Shown here piece by piece: positions 1 to 8,069 of a DNA stretch of 64,000 nt; position 1 is the stretch's first letter, and each line of letters starts with the position of its first letter. Under the pieces are notes generated by a model. The model worked only from the letters and a program-made list of their open reading frames with translations, did not search any database and was not told where the DNA came from. The position numbers and the translations under genes were made by a program. This stretch comes from Phaeospirillum tilakii (GTDB taxonomy: Bacteria; Pseudomonadota; Alphaproteobacteria; Rhodospirillales; Magnetospirillaceae): NCBI RefSeq assembly GCF_042683125.1, contig NZ_JBHUIY010000001.1:124001-188000 (forward strand). The letters run 5' to 3'.

Positions 1-192
1 GCGCTCGATCGCCCCGGCGACGCCGGCGGCGGCGCGGCCATCCTCGTTGGCGGGGGCGGCGGCGGGCGGCGGGCTGTCCTGGCCGATGGCCGAGACCAGC
101 CGGGTGCGGGGCGGGGTGGTCCGCCCCTGTTCCGCGCCGTCATGCTCCGCCTGCGGGGTGCCCGAGCGGGGGCGTGCGCCTGGATTGTTCAT
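1..192 (-). CDS. N-terminal part of an unidentified leftward protein (cut by window edge)
   Basis: An ATG at 192 on the minus strand opens a frame that stays open for 64 codons to the window edge. The visible residues begin MNNPGARPRSG and are rich in Pro, Ala and Arg, with no membrane segment yet. It is divergent from a TetR gene and shares with it a palindromic operator. This arrangement is common for multidrug efflux operons, whose first gene is often a membrane-fusion protein; that role is an inference only. The ribosome binding site is weak (GGTGA close to the ATG), so the true start could lie further in. Confidence 0.4.
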   Translation of the reverse strand, partial: MNNPGARPRSGTPQAEHDGAEQGRTTPPRTRLVSAIGQDSPPPAAAPANEDGRAAAGVAGAIER

Positions 193-220
193 GTGTCACC
201 GAAAAAAGCTTGAGGGGATC

Positions 221-251
221 AAAACGTAACGATACGGTTCCGTTCCGTTTT
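221..251. promoter_or_regulatory. 31-bp palindrome, probable TetR-family operator
   Basis: Between the divergent starts at 192 and 306 lies an imperfect palindrome with outer arms AAAACG and CGTTTT and inner AACG and CGTT words. Twenty-four of 31 positions match the reverse complement. Its size and its place in a divergent intergenic region are typical of operators bound by TetR-type repressors as a dimer or pair of dimers. It would control both the regulator and the leftward gene. Confidence 0.7.
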
Positions 252-305
252 CACTAAAAGCTGGCGGCGCCGCCGTCAAGCACCATTTCTGATCGGAGGG
301 GAGGC

Positions 306-986
306 GTGACCGAGGTGATGGCGTATCCATGCGGGCGACAGGGACGGCCGAGCGCCGAGGGATCGCAGGCGCTCGACCGCCGCATCCTGGCCGCCGCCAC
401 CCGGCTGTTCATCGCCAACGGCTACGCCGCGACCTCGCTCGAACAGATCGCCGAGCAGGCCGGCACCGGCAAGAACAGCATCTATCGCCGCCATCCCAAC
501 AAGGAAAAGCTGTTCGAGGCGGTGGTGGCCGGGCTGTGCGCCCCGCTGGTCGAGGCGGCCAGCCGGTTCGAGAAGGACATCTCCAACCCGCTCCAGGCAC
601 TGAAGGAAAGCTGCCGCAGCCTGCTCCAGTTCGTGGTGCTGCCGGAATCGGTCGCGGTCTACCGCCTGCTGGCGGCCGAGGCCTCGCGCTTTCCCGAACT
701 GGTCAACCGGGTCCAGTTCCGGGCGATCCAGCCCTATCTCGCCACCATCCGCCGCCTGCTCGAGGCGGCGCGCCACAATCGCCAGATCCGCGCCGATTGC
801 GACGTCGAGCACACCGAGCGGGCGGTGATGGGGCTGATCACCGGCTGGGCGATCGATCAGGCGATGATGGGGATCGCCCCGTTCCACGGCGACCAGGACC
901 GCGAGGCCTTTTTCGAGGCGGCATGGCGGCTGTTGATCGGCGGGCTCGGCCGGGGCGTGGGCGCTACGCCTCCGTCCGCCACTTGA
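306..986 (+). CDS. TetR/AcrR-family transcriptional regulator
   Basis: 226 residues, a normal TetR length. The N-terminal helix-turn-helix is clear at about residues 30-75: RLFIANGYAATSLEQIAEQA followed by GKNSIYRRHPNKEKLF. The rest is the variable ligand-binding half. A GTG start at 306 has the purine-rich GGAGGGG just upstream; an in-frame ATG at 318 is an alternative. It diverges from a leftward gene across a palindromic operator, so it probably represses itself and that gene. Its 3' end overlaps the convergent thioredoxin-fold gene by 23 bp. Confidence 0.9.
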   Translation: MTEVMAYPCGRQGRPSAEGSQALDRRILAAATRLFIANGYAATSLEQIAEQAGTGKNSIYRRHPNKEKLFEAVVAGLCAPLVEAASRFEKDISNPLQALKESCRSLLQFVVLPESVAVYRLLAAEASRFPELVNRVQFRAIQPYLATIRRLLEAARHNRQIRADCDVEHTERAVMGLITGWAIDQAMMGIAPFHGDQDREAFFEAAWRLLIGGLGRGVGATPPSAT

Positions 987-1518
987 TCGAGCAGCCGATG
1001 CAGGGTTTGGGGTCGGGCGGGGTCTGGCCGGCGGCGACCAGCCGCATCGCCTCGACCAGTTCGCGGCGGACGTCGGGGGCGGCGGGCTCGCGGCCGGAGG
1101 AATCGAGCCGGCCGCGATAGCGCAGCACCCGGCCGGCGTCGAAGCCGTAGAAATCCGGGGTGCAGACCGCGTCATAGGCCCGCGCCACCGCCTGGCTCTC
1201 GTCGCGCAGATAGGGGAAGGGCAGGCGGTGGGCCTGGGCGAACGGGGCCATCGCCGCGAACGAATCCTCGGGATAGGCCGCTTCATCGTTGGCATTGATC
1301 GCGGCGACGCCGATGCCGAACGCCTGCAACTCGGCGGCGTCGCGGACCAGCCGGTCGATGATCGCCAGCACATAGGGACAATGGTTGCACATGAACACGA
1401 TCAGGGTGCCGCGCGCTCCGGCGATCTGATCAAGGCTCCACAGCCGGCCCGCGCTGTCGGGCAGGGTGAAGTCGGGGGCCACCAGGCCCAGTCGGTCGGT
1501 CGGGGCTTCGGCCGCCAT
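964..1518 (-). CDS. Thioredoxin-fold (AhpC/TSA redoxin-like) protein with CNHC motif
   Basis: 184 residues from the ATG at 1518, chosen over an upstream ATG at 1581 because the family begins near the APDFTLPD segment. The sequence VAPDFTLPDSAGRLWSLDQI followed by VFMCNHCPYV is the redoxin/TlpA-like signature, with Cys44 and Cys47 as the presumed redox pair. No signal peptide is seen, so a cytoplasmic thiol-disulfide or peroxidase-like role is likely; the substrate is unknown. Proteins with this CNHCPY motif are usually annotated only as thioredoxin family. Confidence 0.85.
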   Translation of the reverse strand: MAAEAPTDRLGLVAPDFTLPDSAGRLWSLDQIAGARGTLIVFMCNHCPYVLAIIDRLVRDAAELQAFGIGVAAINANDEAAYPEDSFAAMAPFAQAHRLPFPYLRDESQAVARAYDAVCTPDFYGFDAGRVLRYRGRLDSSGREPAAPDVRRELVEAMRLVAAGQTPPDPKPCIGCSIKWRTEA

Positions 1519-1642
1519 GGCGCTGTCTCTCCTCGGCAGGAATCGGGCCAGGGTGAGGAATTCCCGGCAGAAACTGCCCATTGATTCACCCCCGGCGGGT
1601 CATCACAATACAACAAAGTACCATGGTAGGGGATCAGGGAAG

Positions 1643-2026
1643 ATGGTGTCTCGTGTTGCCTCCTTGGCCGCGCTGGCGCTGATCGTCCCGCTCGCCGGCT
1701 GCTTCTTGACCCGGGATGGCCTGTCGATGCATCCCGGCCAGGTGGCCGATCCCTACATGCTGATGCAGTTCGAGGCGCTCAGCCTGATCAACACCCACAA
1801 GACCGTCGGCGATCACATCTGGGGCTGGATCACCGACAAGGATTGTTCGAGCCCGCGGGCCGAACGGGGCGAGGCCTATTGCCGCGACTGGCCGGGCCGG
1901 CCCCCGCCGCCGCAGCCGGTCTATTGCTACACCACCCTGGCCAAGCCGACCTGCTACGCCCAGCCCTACAACGAGGGCAACGATCACCTGCTCGGCTTCG
2001 TGCCGCCCTCGACCCCGATCCGCTGA
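1643..2026 (+). CDS. Small predicted lipoprotein, unknown function
   Basis: 127 residues. The first 20 form a lipoprotein signal peptide ending in LAGC, with Cys20 as the lipidation site. Four more cysteines follow in the mature part (DKDC, AYC, VYC, PTC), which may form disulfides in the periplasm. The ATG at 1643 is preceded by GGGGATCAGGGAAG, which gives a usable ribosome binding site, and longer frames upstream would destroy the signal peptide. I do not recognise the family. Confidence 0.7.
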   Translation: MVSRVASLAALALIVPLAGCFLTRDGLSMHPGQVADPYMLMQFEALSLINTHKTVGDHIWGWITDKDCSSPRAERGEAYCRDWPGRPPPPQPVYCYTTLAKPTCYAQPYNEGNDHLLGFVPPSTPIR

Positions 2027-2050
2027 CCGGGGCGGGGCAGGGCGCCGGGG

Positions 2051-2191
2051 TCAGAACTCGGCGACGATCACCAGCAACGCGACGATCACGGCGAGAACGG
2101 TGGCGCCGAACACCAGCAGAGCCGGCAGGGGAGAGCGCTCGGGGCGGTTGCGGTTGCTTTGCGGCAAGCCGAAATGACGATGAAATCCCAT
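2051..2191 (-). CDS. 46-residue single-pass membrane protein
   Basis: A very short gene on the minus strand. The ATG at 2191 follows GGGAGGAG closely, and the frame ends with TGA at 2051. The protein has a basic, polar N-terminus (MGFHRHFGLPQSNRNRPERS) and then one hydrophobic helix at about residues 22-43, ending in AEF. This fits a small inner-membrane protein with a cytoplasmic N-terminus. Function is unknown. It is convergent with the lipoprotein gene, separated by only 24 bp. Confidence 0.55.
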   Translation of the reverse strand: MGFHRHFGLPQSNRNRPERSPLPALLVFGATVLAVIVALLVIVAEF

Positions 2192-2265
2192 TGGCTCCTC
2201 CCGAGGCCCCCCTCATTTGTTTGCCGGGGAAGCATGGCATGGGGGCCGGGCGGTGGCAAGCGGGT

Positions 2266-2307
2266 GGGCTCCGCCCCTGCCCGCCAAGGGTCGGCGGCCC
2301 TTGGATC
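2266..2307 (+). repeat. Type A intergenic hairpin element (single arm)
   Basis: The segment has the modules GGGCTCCGCCC, then CCCGCC, then AAGGG...CCCTT, then GGATC, which define one arm of the repeat family found throughout this window. It lies just upstream of ppiD and is slightly degenerate. Confidence 0.7.
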
Positions 2308-2471
2308 TCCTCGGCGGGCGGGGGCGCAGACCGCTTTTTCTTGTCCGGTTTCCGGGCAGTTCCGGGTTGCGGGCGAGTCCGGGCGTCCTTATGATGCGGC
2401 TTCCTTGGCGCGTGGCCGCCTCCCCGCGGGGGCTGGCCGCCGTTTCCCCAACCCGGGACCCCCCACCGCCG

Positions 2472-4343
2472 ATGCTCGACGTTTTCCGTAGATTTTCAAA
2501 GACCTGGGTGGTCAGGATTCTGTTCGCCCTGCTCGCTCTCAGCTTCGTGGTCTGGGGGGTGGGCGACGTCGTTCGCGGCGGCGCCAGCCGGGGCCCGGCG
2601 ATCGAGGTCGGCCGCACCGCCGTGACCGCGCCCGAGGTGCTGAACGAATTCAAACGCGAGATCGAGCGGCTGCAACCGCTGTTCGGCGGCAAGCTGACCG
2701 CCGAGGAGGCGCGCAAGCTCGGCATCCTCGACCGCACCGTCGATACCGTGATCACCCGTTCGCTGATCGACGAGGCAGCGCGGGGGCTCGGGTTGGTCGC
2801 GGTGGACGAGGTGATCCTGCGCCGGATCACCGCCAACCCGGCCTTCCACGGCCCGGGCGGCCAGTTCGACCGCGAGCTGTTCCGCTCGCGCCTCGCCCGC
2901 GCCGGCCTGTCCGAGGACTCCTTCCTGCGCATTGAGCGCGGCAACATGGTGCGCAACCAATTGGCCGACGCGCTGACCGGCGGCCTCGCCGCCCCGGCGG
3001 CGCTGGCCGATCCGCTGCTGCGCTGGCGCGGCGAGCGCCGCACCGCCGACACGCTCCAGCTCGACGATGCCAGCGTGCCGCTGCCGGCCGCGCCCGACGC
3101 CGCCACCCTCGAGGCCTATTACAAGGCCAACACCGAGCGCTTCATCGCCCCCGAGAGCCGCGCCCTGACCGTGCTGCTGCTGCGCCCGGCCGACGTCGCC
3201 GCCGGCATCGCCATCGACGAGGCGATGCTGCGCGATTCGTTCCAGCAGCGGCAGGAGGAATTCTCCACCCCCGAACGCCGGCAGGTGGCGCAGATCGTGA
3301 TCGACGGCCAGTCCGACGTCGCCCGCGCCTATGAACTGCTCGGCCAGGGCAAGGATCTCGCCGCCGTCGCCAAGGCGCTCGGGCGCGACATCATCGATCT
3401 CGGCTGGGTCGAGCGCCGCGACCTGCCCGAGGGGCTGTCCGACGCGGTGTTCCGGCTCGGGGCCGGCGCCACCGGCCAGCCGGTCAAGACCGCGCTCGGC
3501 TGGCACGTCGTCCGCGTCGCCGCGATCCAGCCGGGCAAGGTCCAGTCCTTCAACGACGTCCGCGCCCGGCTCGAACAGGACCTGCGCCGCGAAAAGGCGC
3601 TCGACGCCCTGGCCGAGATGTCGAACAAGCTCGAGGACGCGCTGGGCGGCGGTGCCACCCTGGAGGAGGCGGCCGGCCGCTTCAACCTCAAGGTGACCAA
3701 GATCCCGGCGGTCGACGCCCAGGGGCGCGGCGCCAACGGCAAGCCGGTCCCCGACCTGCCCAAGTCCGACCAGTTCCTCGACGTCGCCTTCCACACCGAG
3801 CCCAACACCGAAAGCCCGCTGACCGAGGTGCCCGACAACGGCTACTTCCTGGTCCGGGTCGATCAGGTCACCCCGCCCGCGCCGCGTCCGCTGGCCGAGA
3901 TCAAGGCCGAGGTCACCGCCCGCTGGCAGGCCGAGCGCCGTCACGAGCAGGCCCGCGCCAAGGCCGACAAGCTGGTCGAGCGGCTGAAGGCCGGCGAATC
4001 CCTCGCCACCGTCGCCCAGTCGGCCGGACTGCGCCCCAGTCGGACCAAGCCGTTCCAGCGCCAGGGCGGCGAAGGGGTGGCCCTGCCGCCGCCGGTGATC
4101 GCCGGCCTGTTCGCCGCCAAGCCCGGCGAGGTGGTCAGCGGCGATCTGCCCGGCGCCACCCTGATCGCCCGGGTCGCCGAGGTCCTGCCGTTCGATCCCC
4201 AGGCCGCCAAGCCGGCGGCCGAATCCGAGCGTCGCCGCATCGCCCAGAATCTGGCCAACGATGTCGCCGACCAGTTCATCGCCGCCCTCAACGCCGCGAT
4301 CGGCGTCAAGGTGGACCGTCAACAACTGAGCAACGAAGAGTGA
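2472..4343 (+). CDS. ppiD: PpiD-type periplasmic peptidyl-prolyl isomerase/chaperone
   Basis: 623 residues, the usual PpiD length. A short N-terminal cytoplasmic stretch leads to one membrane anchor (about residues 14-32, VRILFALLALSFVVWGVGD). A SurA_N-like chaperone region and a central parvulin domain follow, the latter ending near LGWVERRDLPEGLSDAVFRL. PpiD sits in the inner membrane and helps newly secreted proteins fold near the Sec translocon. The ATG at 2472 is chosen because MLDVFRRFSKTW matches how these proteins begin. Its stop is 2 bp before trpE, so the two are translationally linked. Confidence 0.9.
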   Translation: MLDVFRRFSKTWVVRILFALLALSFVVWGVGDVVRGGASRGPAIEVGRTAVTAPEVLNEFKREIERLQPLFGGKLTAEEARKLGILDRTVDTVITRSLIDEAARGLGLVAVDEVILRRITANPAFHGPGGQFDRELFRSRLARAGLSEDSFLRIERGNMVRNQLADALTGGLAAPAALADPLLRWRGERRTADTLQLDDASVPLPAAPDAATLEAYYKANTERFIAPESRALTVLLLRPADVAAGIAIDEAMLRDSFQQRQEEFSTPERRQVAQIVIDGQSDVARAYELLGQGKDLAAVAKALGRDIIDLGWVERRDLPEGLSDAVFRLGAGATGQPVKTALGWHVVRVAAIQPGKVQSFNDVRARLEQDLRREKALDALAEMSNKLEDALGGGATLEEAAGRFNLKVTKIPAVDAQGRGANGKPVPDLPKSDQFLDVAFHTEPNTESPLTEVPDNGYFLVRVDQVTPPAPRPLAEIKAEVTARWQAERRHEQARAKADKLVERLKAGESLATVAQSAGLRPSRTKPFQRQGGEGVALPPPVIAGLFAAKPGEVVSGDLPGATLIARVAEVLPFDPQAAKPAAESERRRIAQNLANDVADQFIAALNAAIGVKVDRQQLSNEE

Positions 4344-4345
4344 TC

Positions 4346-5854
4346 ATGACGACCAAGCCCGACTTTACCGCCTTCGCTGACGCCTACACTTCCGGTCGGC
4401 CGCAGGTGGTGTGGCGGGTCTTGGTCGCCGATCTCGAAACCCCGGTTTCCGCCTTCCTCAAGCTCGCCAACGGCCAGCCCAACGCCTTCCTGCTCGAATC
4501 GGTCGAGGGCGGCGCGGTGCGCGGCCGCTATTCGATCCTCGGCATGAAACCGGACCTGATCTGGCGCTGTGTCGGCAACCGCGCCTGGATCAACCGCAAC
4601 GCCCGCTCCGACCGCGACGCCTTCGCCCCCTGTCCGGTGGCCGAGGCTTCCGGCGCGCTCGACAGCCTGCGCGCCCTGGTGGCGGAAAGCCGGATCGACA
4701 TCCCCAACGGCCTGCCGCCGATGTCGGCCGGGCTGGTCGGCTATCTCAGCTACGACACGGTGCGGCTGGCCGAGCGTCTGCCCGACGACAATCCCGACAC
4801 CATCGGCGTGCCGGACGGGATCTTCCTGCGTCCGACCGTCACCGCGGTGTTCGACAACGTCAATGGCAGCCTGACCATCGTCGCCCCGGTGTGGCCGCGC
4901 TCCGGGCTCGATGCCCAGGCGGCGTGGGACCTCGCCAACGAGCGGCTCAACGCGGTGGTCGAGGGGCTGGAGCGGCCGCTGCCGCGCCGCTTCGCCGTCG
5001 GCCCGCGCGAGGAGCACCGTCCGGTGCCGGTGCCCAGCATCAGCCCCGAGCGTTATGGCGAGATGGTCACCAAGGCCAAGGAATACATCGCCGCCGGCGA
5101 CATCTTCCAGGTGGTGCTGTCGCAGCGTCTGACCGTGCCGTTCACCCTGCCGCCGTTCTCGCTCTATCGCTCGCTGCGCCGGCTCAATCCCAGCCCGTTC
5201 CTGTTCTTCCTCGATTTCGGCGGCTTCCAGATCGTCGGCTCCAGCCCGGAGATCCTGGTGCGGCTGCGCGACGGCAAGGTCACCATCCGCCCGATCGCCG
5301 GCACCCGGCCGCGCGGGGCCACCCCGGCCGAGGACGAGGCGCTGGTCGAGGATCTGCTGGCCGATCCCAAGGAACTGGCCGAGCATCTGATGCTGCTCGA
5401 CCTCGGCCGCAACGATGTCGGCCGCGTCGCCGAGATCGGCAGCGTCACCGTCACCCGCAAGATGGTGGTCGAGTATTATTCCCACGTGATGCACATCGTC
5501 TCCAACGTCGAGGGCAAGCTGCGCGGCGATTGCGACGCGATGGACGCGCTGATGGCCGGCTTCCCGGCCGGCACCACCTCCGGCGCGCCGAAGATCCGGG
5601 CGATGGAGATCATCGACGAACTGGAGAGCGAGCGGCGCTCGTTCTATGCCGGGGCGATCGGCTATTTCGACGGCAACGGCAACATGGACACCTGCATCGC
5701 GCTCCGCACCACCCTGATCAAGGACGGGCAGATGGTGGTCCAGGCCGGCGCCGGCATCGTCGCGGATTCGGTGCCCGAGACCGAGCACGCCGAATGTCTC
5801 AACAAGGCCCGGGCGCTGGTGCGCGCGGCGGCCGACGCTTACGATTACGTCTGA
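4346..5854 (+). CDS. trpE: Anthranilate synthase component I
   Basis: 502 residues. TrpE converts chorismate to anthranilate with ammonia from TrpG, the first step of tryptophan synthesis. Chorismate-binding motifs are intact: GDIFQVVLSQRL, the GRNDVGRVAEIG segment, AGTTSGAPKIRAMEIIDELE and IVADSVPETEHAEC. The N-terminal LLESVEGG segment corresponds to the tryptophan feedback site. The start is the ATG 2 bp after ppiD; a GTG at 4340 is possible. In related bacteria trpG usually follows closely, but here it does not: a type A repeat and an AT-rich membrane gene come next. Confidence 0.97.
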   Translation: MTTKPDFTAFADAYTSGRPQVVWRVLVADLETPVSAFLKLANGQPNAFLLESVEGGAVRGRYSILGMKPDLIWRCVGNRAWINRNARSDRDAFAPCPVAEASGALDSLRALVAESRIDIPNGLPPMSAGLVGYLSYDTVRLAERLPDDNPDTIGVPDGIFLRPTVTAVFDNVNGSLTIVAPVWPRSGLDAQAAWDLANERLNAVVEGLERPLPRRFAVGPREEHRPVPVPSISPERYGEMVTKAKEYIAAGDIFQVVLSQRLTVPFTLPPFSLYRSLRRLNPSPFLFFLDFGGFQIVGSSPEILVRLRDGKVTIRPIAGTRPRGATPAEDEALVEDLLADPKELAEHLMLLDLGRNDVGRVAEIGSVTVTRKMVVEYYSHVMHIVSNVEGKLRGDCDAMDALMAGFPAGTTSGAPKIRAMEIIDELESERRSFYAGAIGYFDGNGNMDTCIALRTTLIKDGQMVVQAGAGIVADSVPETEHAECLNKARALVRAAADAYDYV

Positions 5855-5887
5855 GCCGAGGGGCGGGCGGGCGTTGCCCGCCTGGCG

Positions 5888-5932
5888 CGGGCTCCGCCCG
5901 CCCCCGCCAAGGGCCGTGGGCCCTTGGAACCC
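5888..5932 (+). repeat. Type A intergenic hairpin element (single arm)
   Basis: This is one arm with a GCGGGCTCCGCCCGC hairpin, CCCCGCC, an AAGGGCC...GGCCCTT-like hairpin and GGAACCC. It follows trpE directly and could terminate the ppiD-trpE transcript. Confidence 0.75.
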
Positions 5933-5982
5933 GCCGGGGATCCGGCTATCTTCCCTCTCATGAACGCAAGGCGGGAGGAAAG

Positions 5983-6705
5983 GTGACCGTTTCAATCCGA
6001 TCGGAGGAGGTCTCCTCTTCCCCGCCGGCAAGAATCCAGGATCCGATTTACGGCCGTGTTCAGGACGGCGATTTGTGGATCCTCGTCTCGGTTCTCGCCG
6101 CCACCGTCCTCACTTTTCTGGTGCTGCTTTTCGGCTGGGTGGTGATCCGGCAATGGAATCCGCAGGCCGACCATCTTCCCGAGAAAATTACGGCGGGTGT
6201 CCTGGTGTCGCTGACGGTATTTTCCTATTGGCGTCACTGTGGGAAAAAGGTTTTATTTATTGTATATTTTATAATTTTTACCATGAAGGGGATGGAGGTC
6301 CGGAATTTTTATTTACTTTTTATTCCAAAAGATGTCTTCAATGTGCTGGTTTTTTGGGCGTTCTTATACCTGGGTGTCGTGCTGGTGATATTCTTTATTA
6401 TCCGGATCCAGATGTGTCTGGCGCCGGTGGTGCGGCTGGATGGCACCGGCATCTCCATTTCCTATGTCTCCAAAAAAATCATCCCCTGGTCCTTGGTGAC
6501 TCGGATCGAGGAAATAAAACACTCGAAGGCGCATTTTTTTGAGATCGTTCTGCGCGATCGTCATCGGATCCACCTTAAATTGTTCTGGTCGCTGTACGCG
6601 AGGAATCCGGTTCTTTCGGTGAAGTTGTTCGAGGTCTCGCCGATGCAGTTGCGCGAGGCGCTGGGGCAGCGGGGGCGCAGTCTCCGTTTTACCGCCGGAT
6701 CCTGA
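5983..6705 (+). CDS. AT-richer membrane protein with possible PH-like C-terminal domain
   Basis: 240 residues from a GTG at 5983, chosen because GGGAGGAAAG lies just upstream. Hydrophobic segments are visible at about residues 26-50 and at about 66-75, 88-97 and 112-143, interrupted by short loops. The soluble C-terminus (about 150-240) contains LDGTGISISYVSKKIIPW and IVLRDRHRIHL, which resemble bacterial PH-like domains of small membrane proteins; this is a weak guess. Bases 6240-6420 are markedly AT-rich compared with every neighbour, with many aaa and att codons. This suggests recent acquisition into the trp locus. Confidence 0.7.
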   Translation: MTVSIRSEEVSSSPPARIQDPIYGRVQDGDLWILVSVLAATVLTFLVLLFGWVVIRQWNPQADHLPEKITAGVLVSLTVFSYWRHCGKKVLFIVYFIIFTMKGMEVRNFYLLFIPKDVFNVLVFWAFLYLGVVLVIFFIIRIQMCLAPVVRLDGTGISISYVSKKIIPWSLVTRIEEIKHSKAHFFEIVLRDRHRIHLKLFWSLYARNPVLSVKLFEVSPMQLREALGQRGRSLRFTAGS

Positions 6706-6756
6706 GTCGCGTCCGGTCTTATCCCGGCCGCGATTTCCGGGCTGCCGCCCCGACCT

Positions 6757-6850
6757 CCAGCCATTTGATTCTTTTGAAGAAAAACTGAAGGTGCGGAAGC
6801 TGCGCTTCCGCGCGGGCGCGGGTGGCAACCCGCCGCGAAGCGCGTTTTTC
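6757..6850. repeat. Degenerate type B intergenic element
   Basis: The order GGGCTGCCGCCCC, ACCTCC, an AT-rich linker (ATTTGATTCTTTTGAAG), a GCGGAAGC...GCTTCCGC hairpin and GCGGG...CCCGC matches the type B plan. It fills the gap between two convergent genes and may terminate both. Confidence 0.5.
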
Positions 6851-6871
6851 CACCGGCCCGGCCGGGCGGTA

Positions 6872-7507
6872 TTACGCGGCGACCAGGGTCCGCACCGCCG
6901 CCTCGAACATCGCGGGGGTCAACCGCCCGGTGTTGGTGTTGTAACGGGAGCAATGGTAGGAATCGACCAGCACCCTGCCGTCCGGCAAAGCGTGCCGCGC
7001 CCCGTGTCCGAACTTGTACAGCGCCTTTCTGAGCCCGAGTACGGCGAGGATCTGGTCGTGGGCGTGGTGGCCAAGGGCCAGCAGGCCGCGCAGGTTGGGC
7101 ATCGCCGCGATCTCGGCGGCGAGAAACGGGCGGCAGGCGGCCAATTCGGCTGGCAGCGGCTTGTTGGCCGGCGGCACGCAGCGGGCGGCGTTGCTGATCC
7201 GGCAATCGGTCAGGGTGAAGCCGTCGTCGGGCCGGGCATCGTAATCGCCCCGGGCGAGGCCGAAGGCGGCCAGGGTGGGGTAGAGCAGGGTGCCGGCATG
7301 GTCGCCGGTGAAGGGGCGGCCGGTGCGGTTGGCGCCCTTCAGGCCGGGGGCGAGCCCGACCACCAGGAAGCGCGCCGCGAGCGATCCGAACGATGGCACC
7401 GGGGCGTTGTGCCAGTCGGGATGCTCGGTCCGGCTGGCGGCGAGGAACGCCGCCAGCCGGGGACAGAGCGGGCAGTCGCGGCCGGGGGCGGCCGGCTCAT
7501 TCGCCAT
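6872..7507 (-). CDS. Family-5 uracil-DNA glycosylase
   Basis: 211 residues from the ATG at 7507; a start at 7525 is equally possible. The protein opens with a cysteine pair (CPLC) typical of iron-sulfur UDGs. It carries the family-5 active-site segment GLAPGLKGANRTGRPFTGD and the C-terminal DSYHCSRYNTNTG segment. Such enzymes remove uracil and other deaminated bases from DNA, which matters in high-GC genomes. The gene start overlaps the end of the NYN-domain gene, so the two are probably co-expressed. Confidence 0.9.
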   Translation of the reverse strand: MANEPAAPGRDCPLCPRLAAFLAASRTEHPDWHNAPVPSFGSLAARFLVVGLAPGLKGANRTGRPFTGDHAGTLLYPTLAAFGLARGDYDARPDDGFTLTDCRISNAARCVPPANKPLPAELAACRPFLAAEIAAMPNLRGLLALGHHAHDQILAVLGLRKALYKFGHGARHALPDGRVLVDSYHCSRYNTNTGRLTPAMFEAAVRTLVAA

Positions 7508-8069
7508 CGTAAAGGCCACGCTCATCGACCCGGGGGACCTGTACCGCGCGGGCGATCTTGTCGCGCAGGGACTCGAGTTCGACGAACACGTCGGCCTGAC
7601 GGCGCAGTTCGTCGGCGACCATCGGCGGCTGGGAGCGGATGGTGCTGACCACCGTCACCCGCACCCCCTTGCGCTGGACCGCCTCGACCAGCCGGCGGAA
7701 ATCGCCGTCGCCGGAGAACAGCACGACATGGTCGAGATGCGGCGCCATCTCCATCACGTCGATCGCCAGTTCGATGTCCATGTTGCCCTTGATCTTGCGC
7801 CGGCCGGTCGGATCGACGAATTCCTTGACCGGCTTGGTCACCATGGTAAACCCGTTATAATCCAGCCAGTCGATCAGGGGGCGAATGGGCGAATATTCCT
7901 GCTCGTCCATAAGAGCGGTGTAGTAAAATGCGCGAATAAGGCGACATTCCTTGGCGAAGAGGGTCAGCAGCTTCTTGTAGTCTATGTCAAAGCCCAGCGC
8001 CCGTGCCGCCGAATATAGATTGGAGCCATCGATGAACAGACCGATTCTCTCGGCTGCATAGAATTGCAT
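7497..8069 (-). CDS. NYN-domain (LabA/DUF88-like) predicted ribonuclease
   Basis: 190 residues. NYN domains share the PIN nuclease fold, and the acidic residues expected to hold the metal are present: Asp14 in IGLFIDGSN, Asp98 and Asp104 in GNMDIELAIDVM, and Asp121 and Asp123 in FSGDGDF. The family is widespread in alphaproteobacteria and thought to cut RNA, but the targets are not settled. The ATG at 8069 follows AAGAGAGAAAAACCG, and MQFYAAERIGLF is the usual family start. It overlaps the downstream uracil-DNA glycosylase gene. Confidence 0.88.
   Translation of the reverse strand: MQFYAAERIGLFIDGSNLYSAARALGFDIDYKKLLTLFAKECRLIRAFYYTALMDEQEYSPIRPLIDWLDYNGFTMVTKPVKEFVDPTGRRKIKGNMDIELAIDVMEMAPHLDHVVLFSGDGDFRRLVEAVQRKGVRVTVVSTIRSQPPMVADELRRQADVFVELESLRDKIARAVQVPRVDERGLYDGE

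Noticed and set aside
47..229. 60-codon plus-strand frame at the left edge
   Set aside because: It overlaps the leftward frame and the promoter region, has no ribosome binding site and an odd composition.
2496..4325. 609-codon minus-strand frame opposite ppiD
   Set aside because: Antisense shadow of a clear gene, produced by high GC; the same applies to the many long antisense frames opposite trpE, alaS, bamA and the sensor genes.
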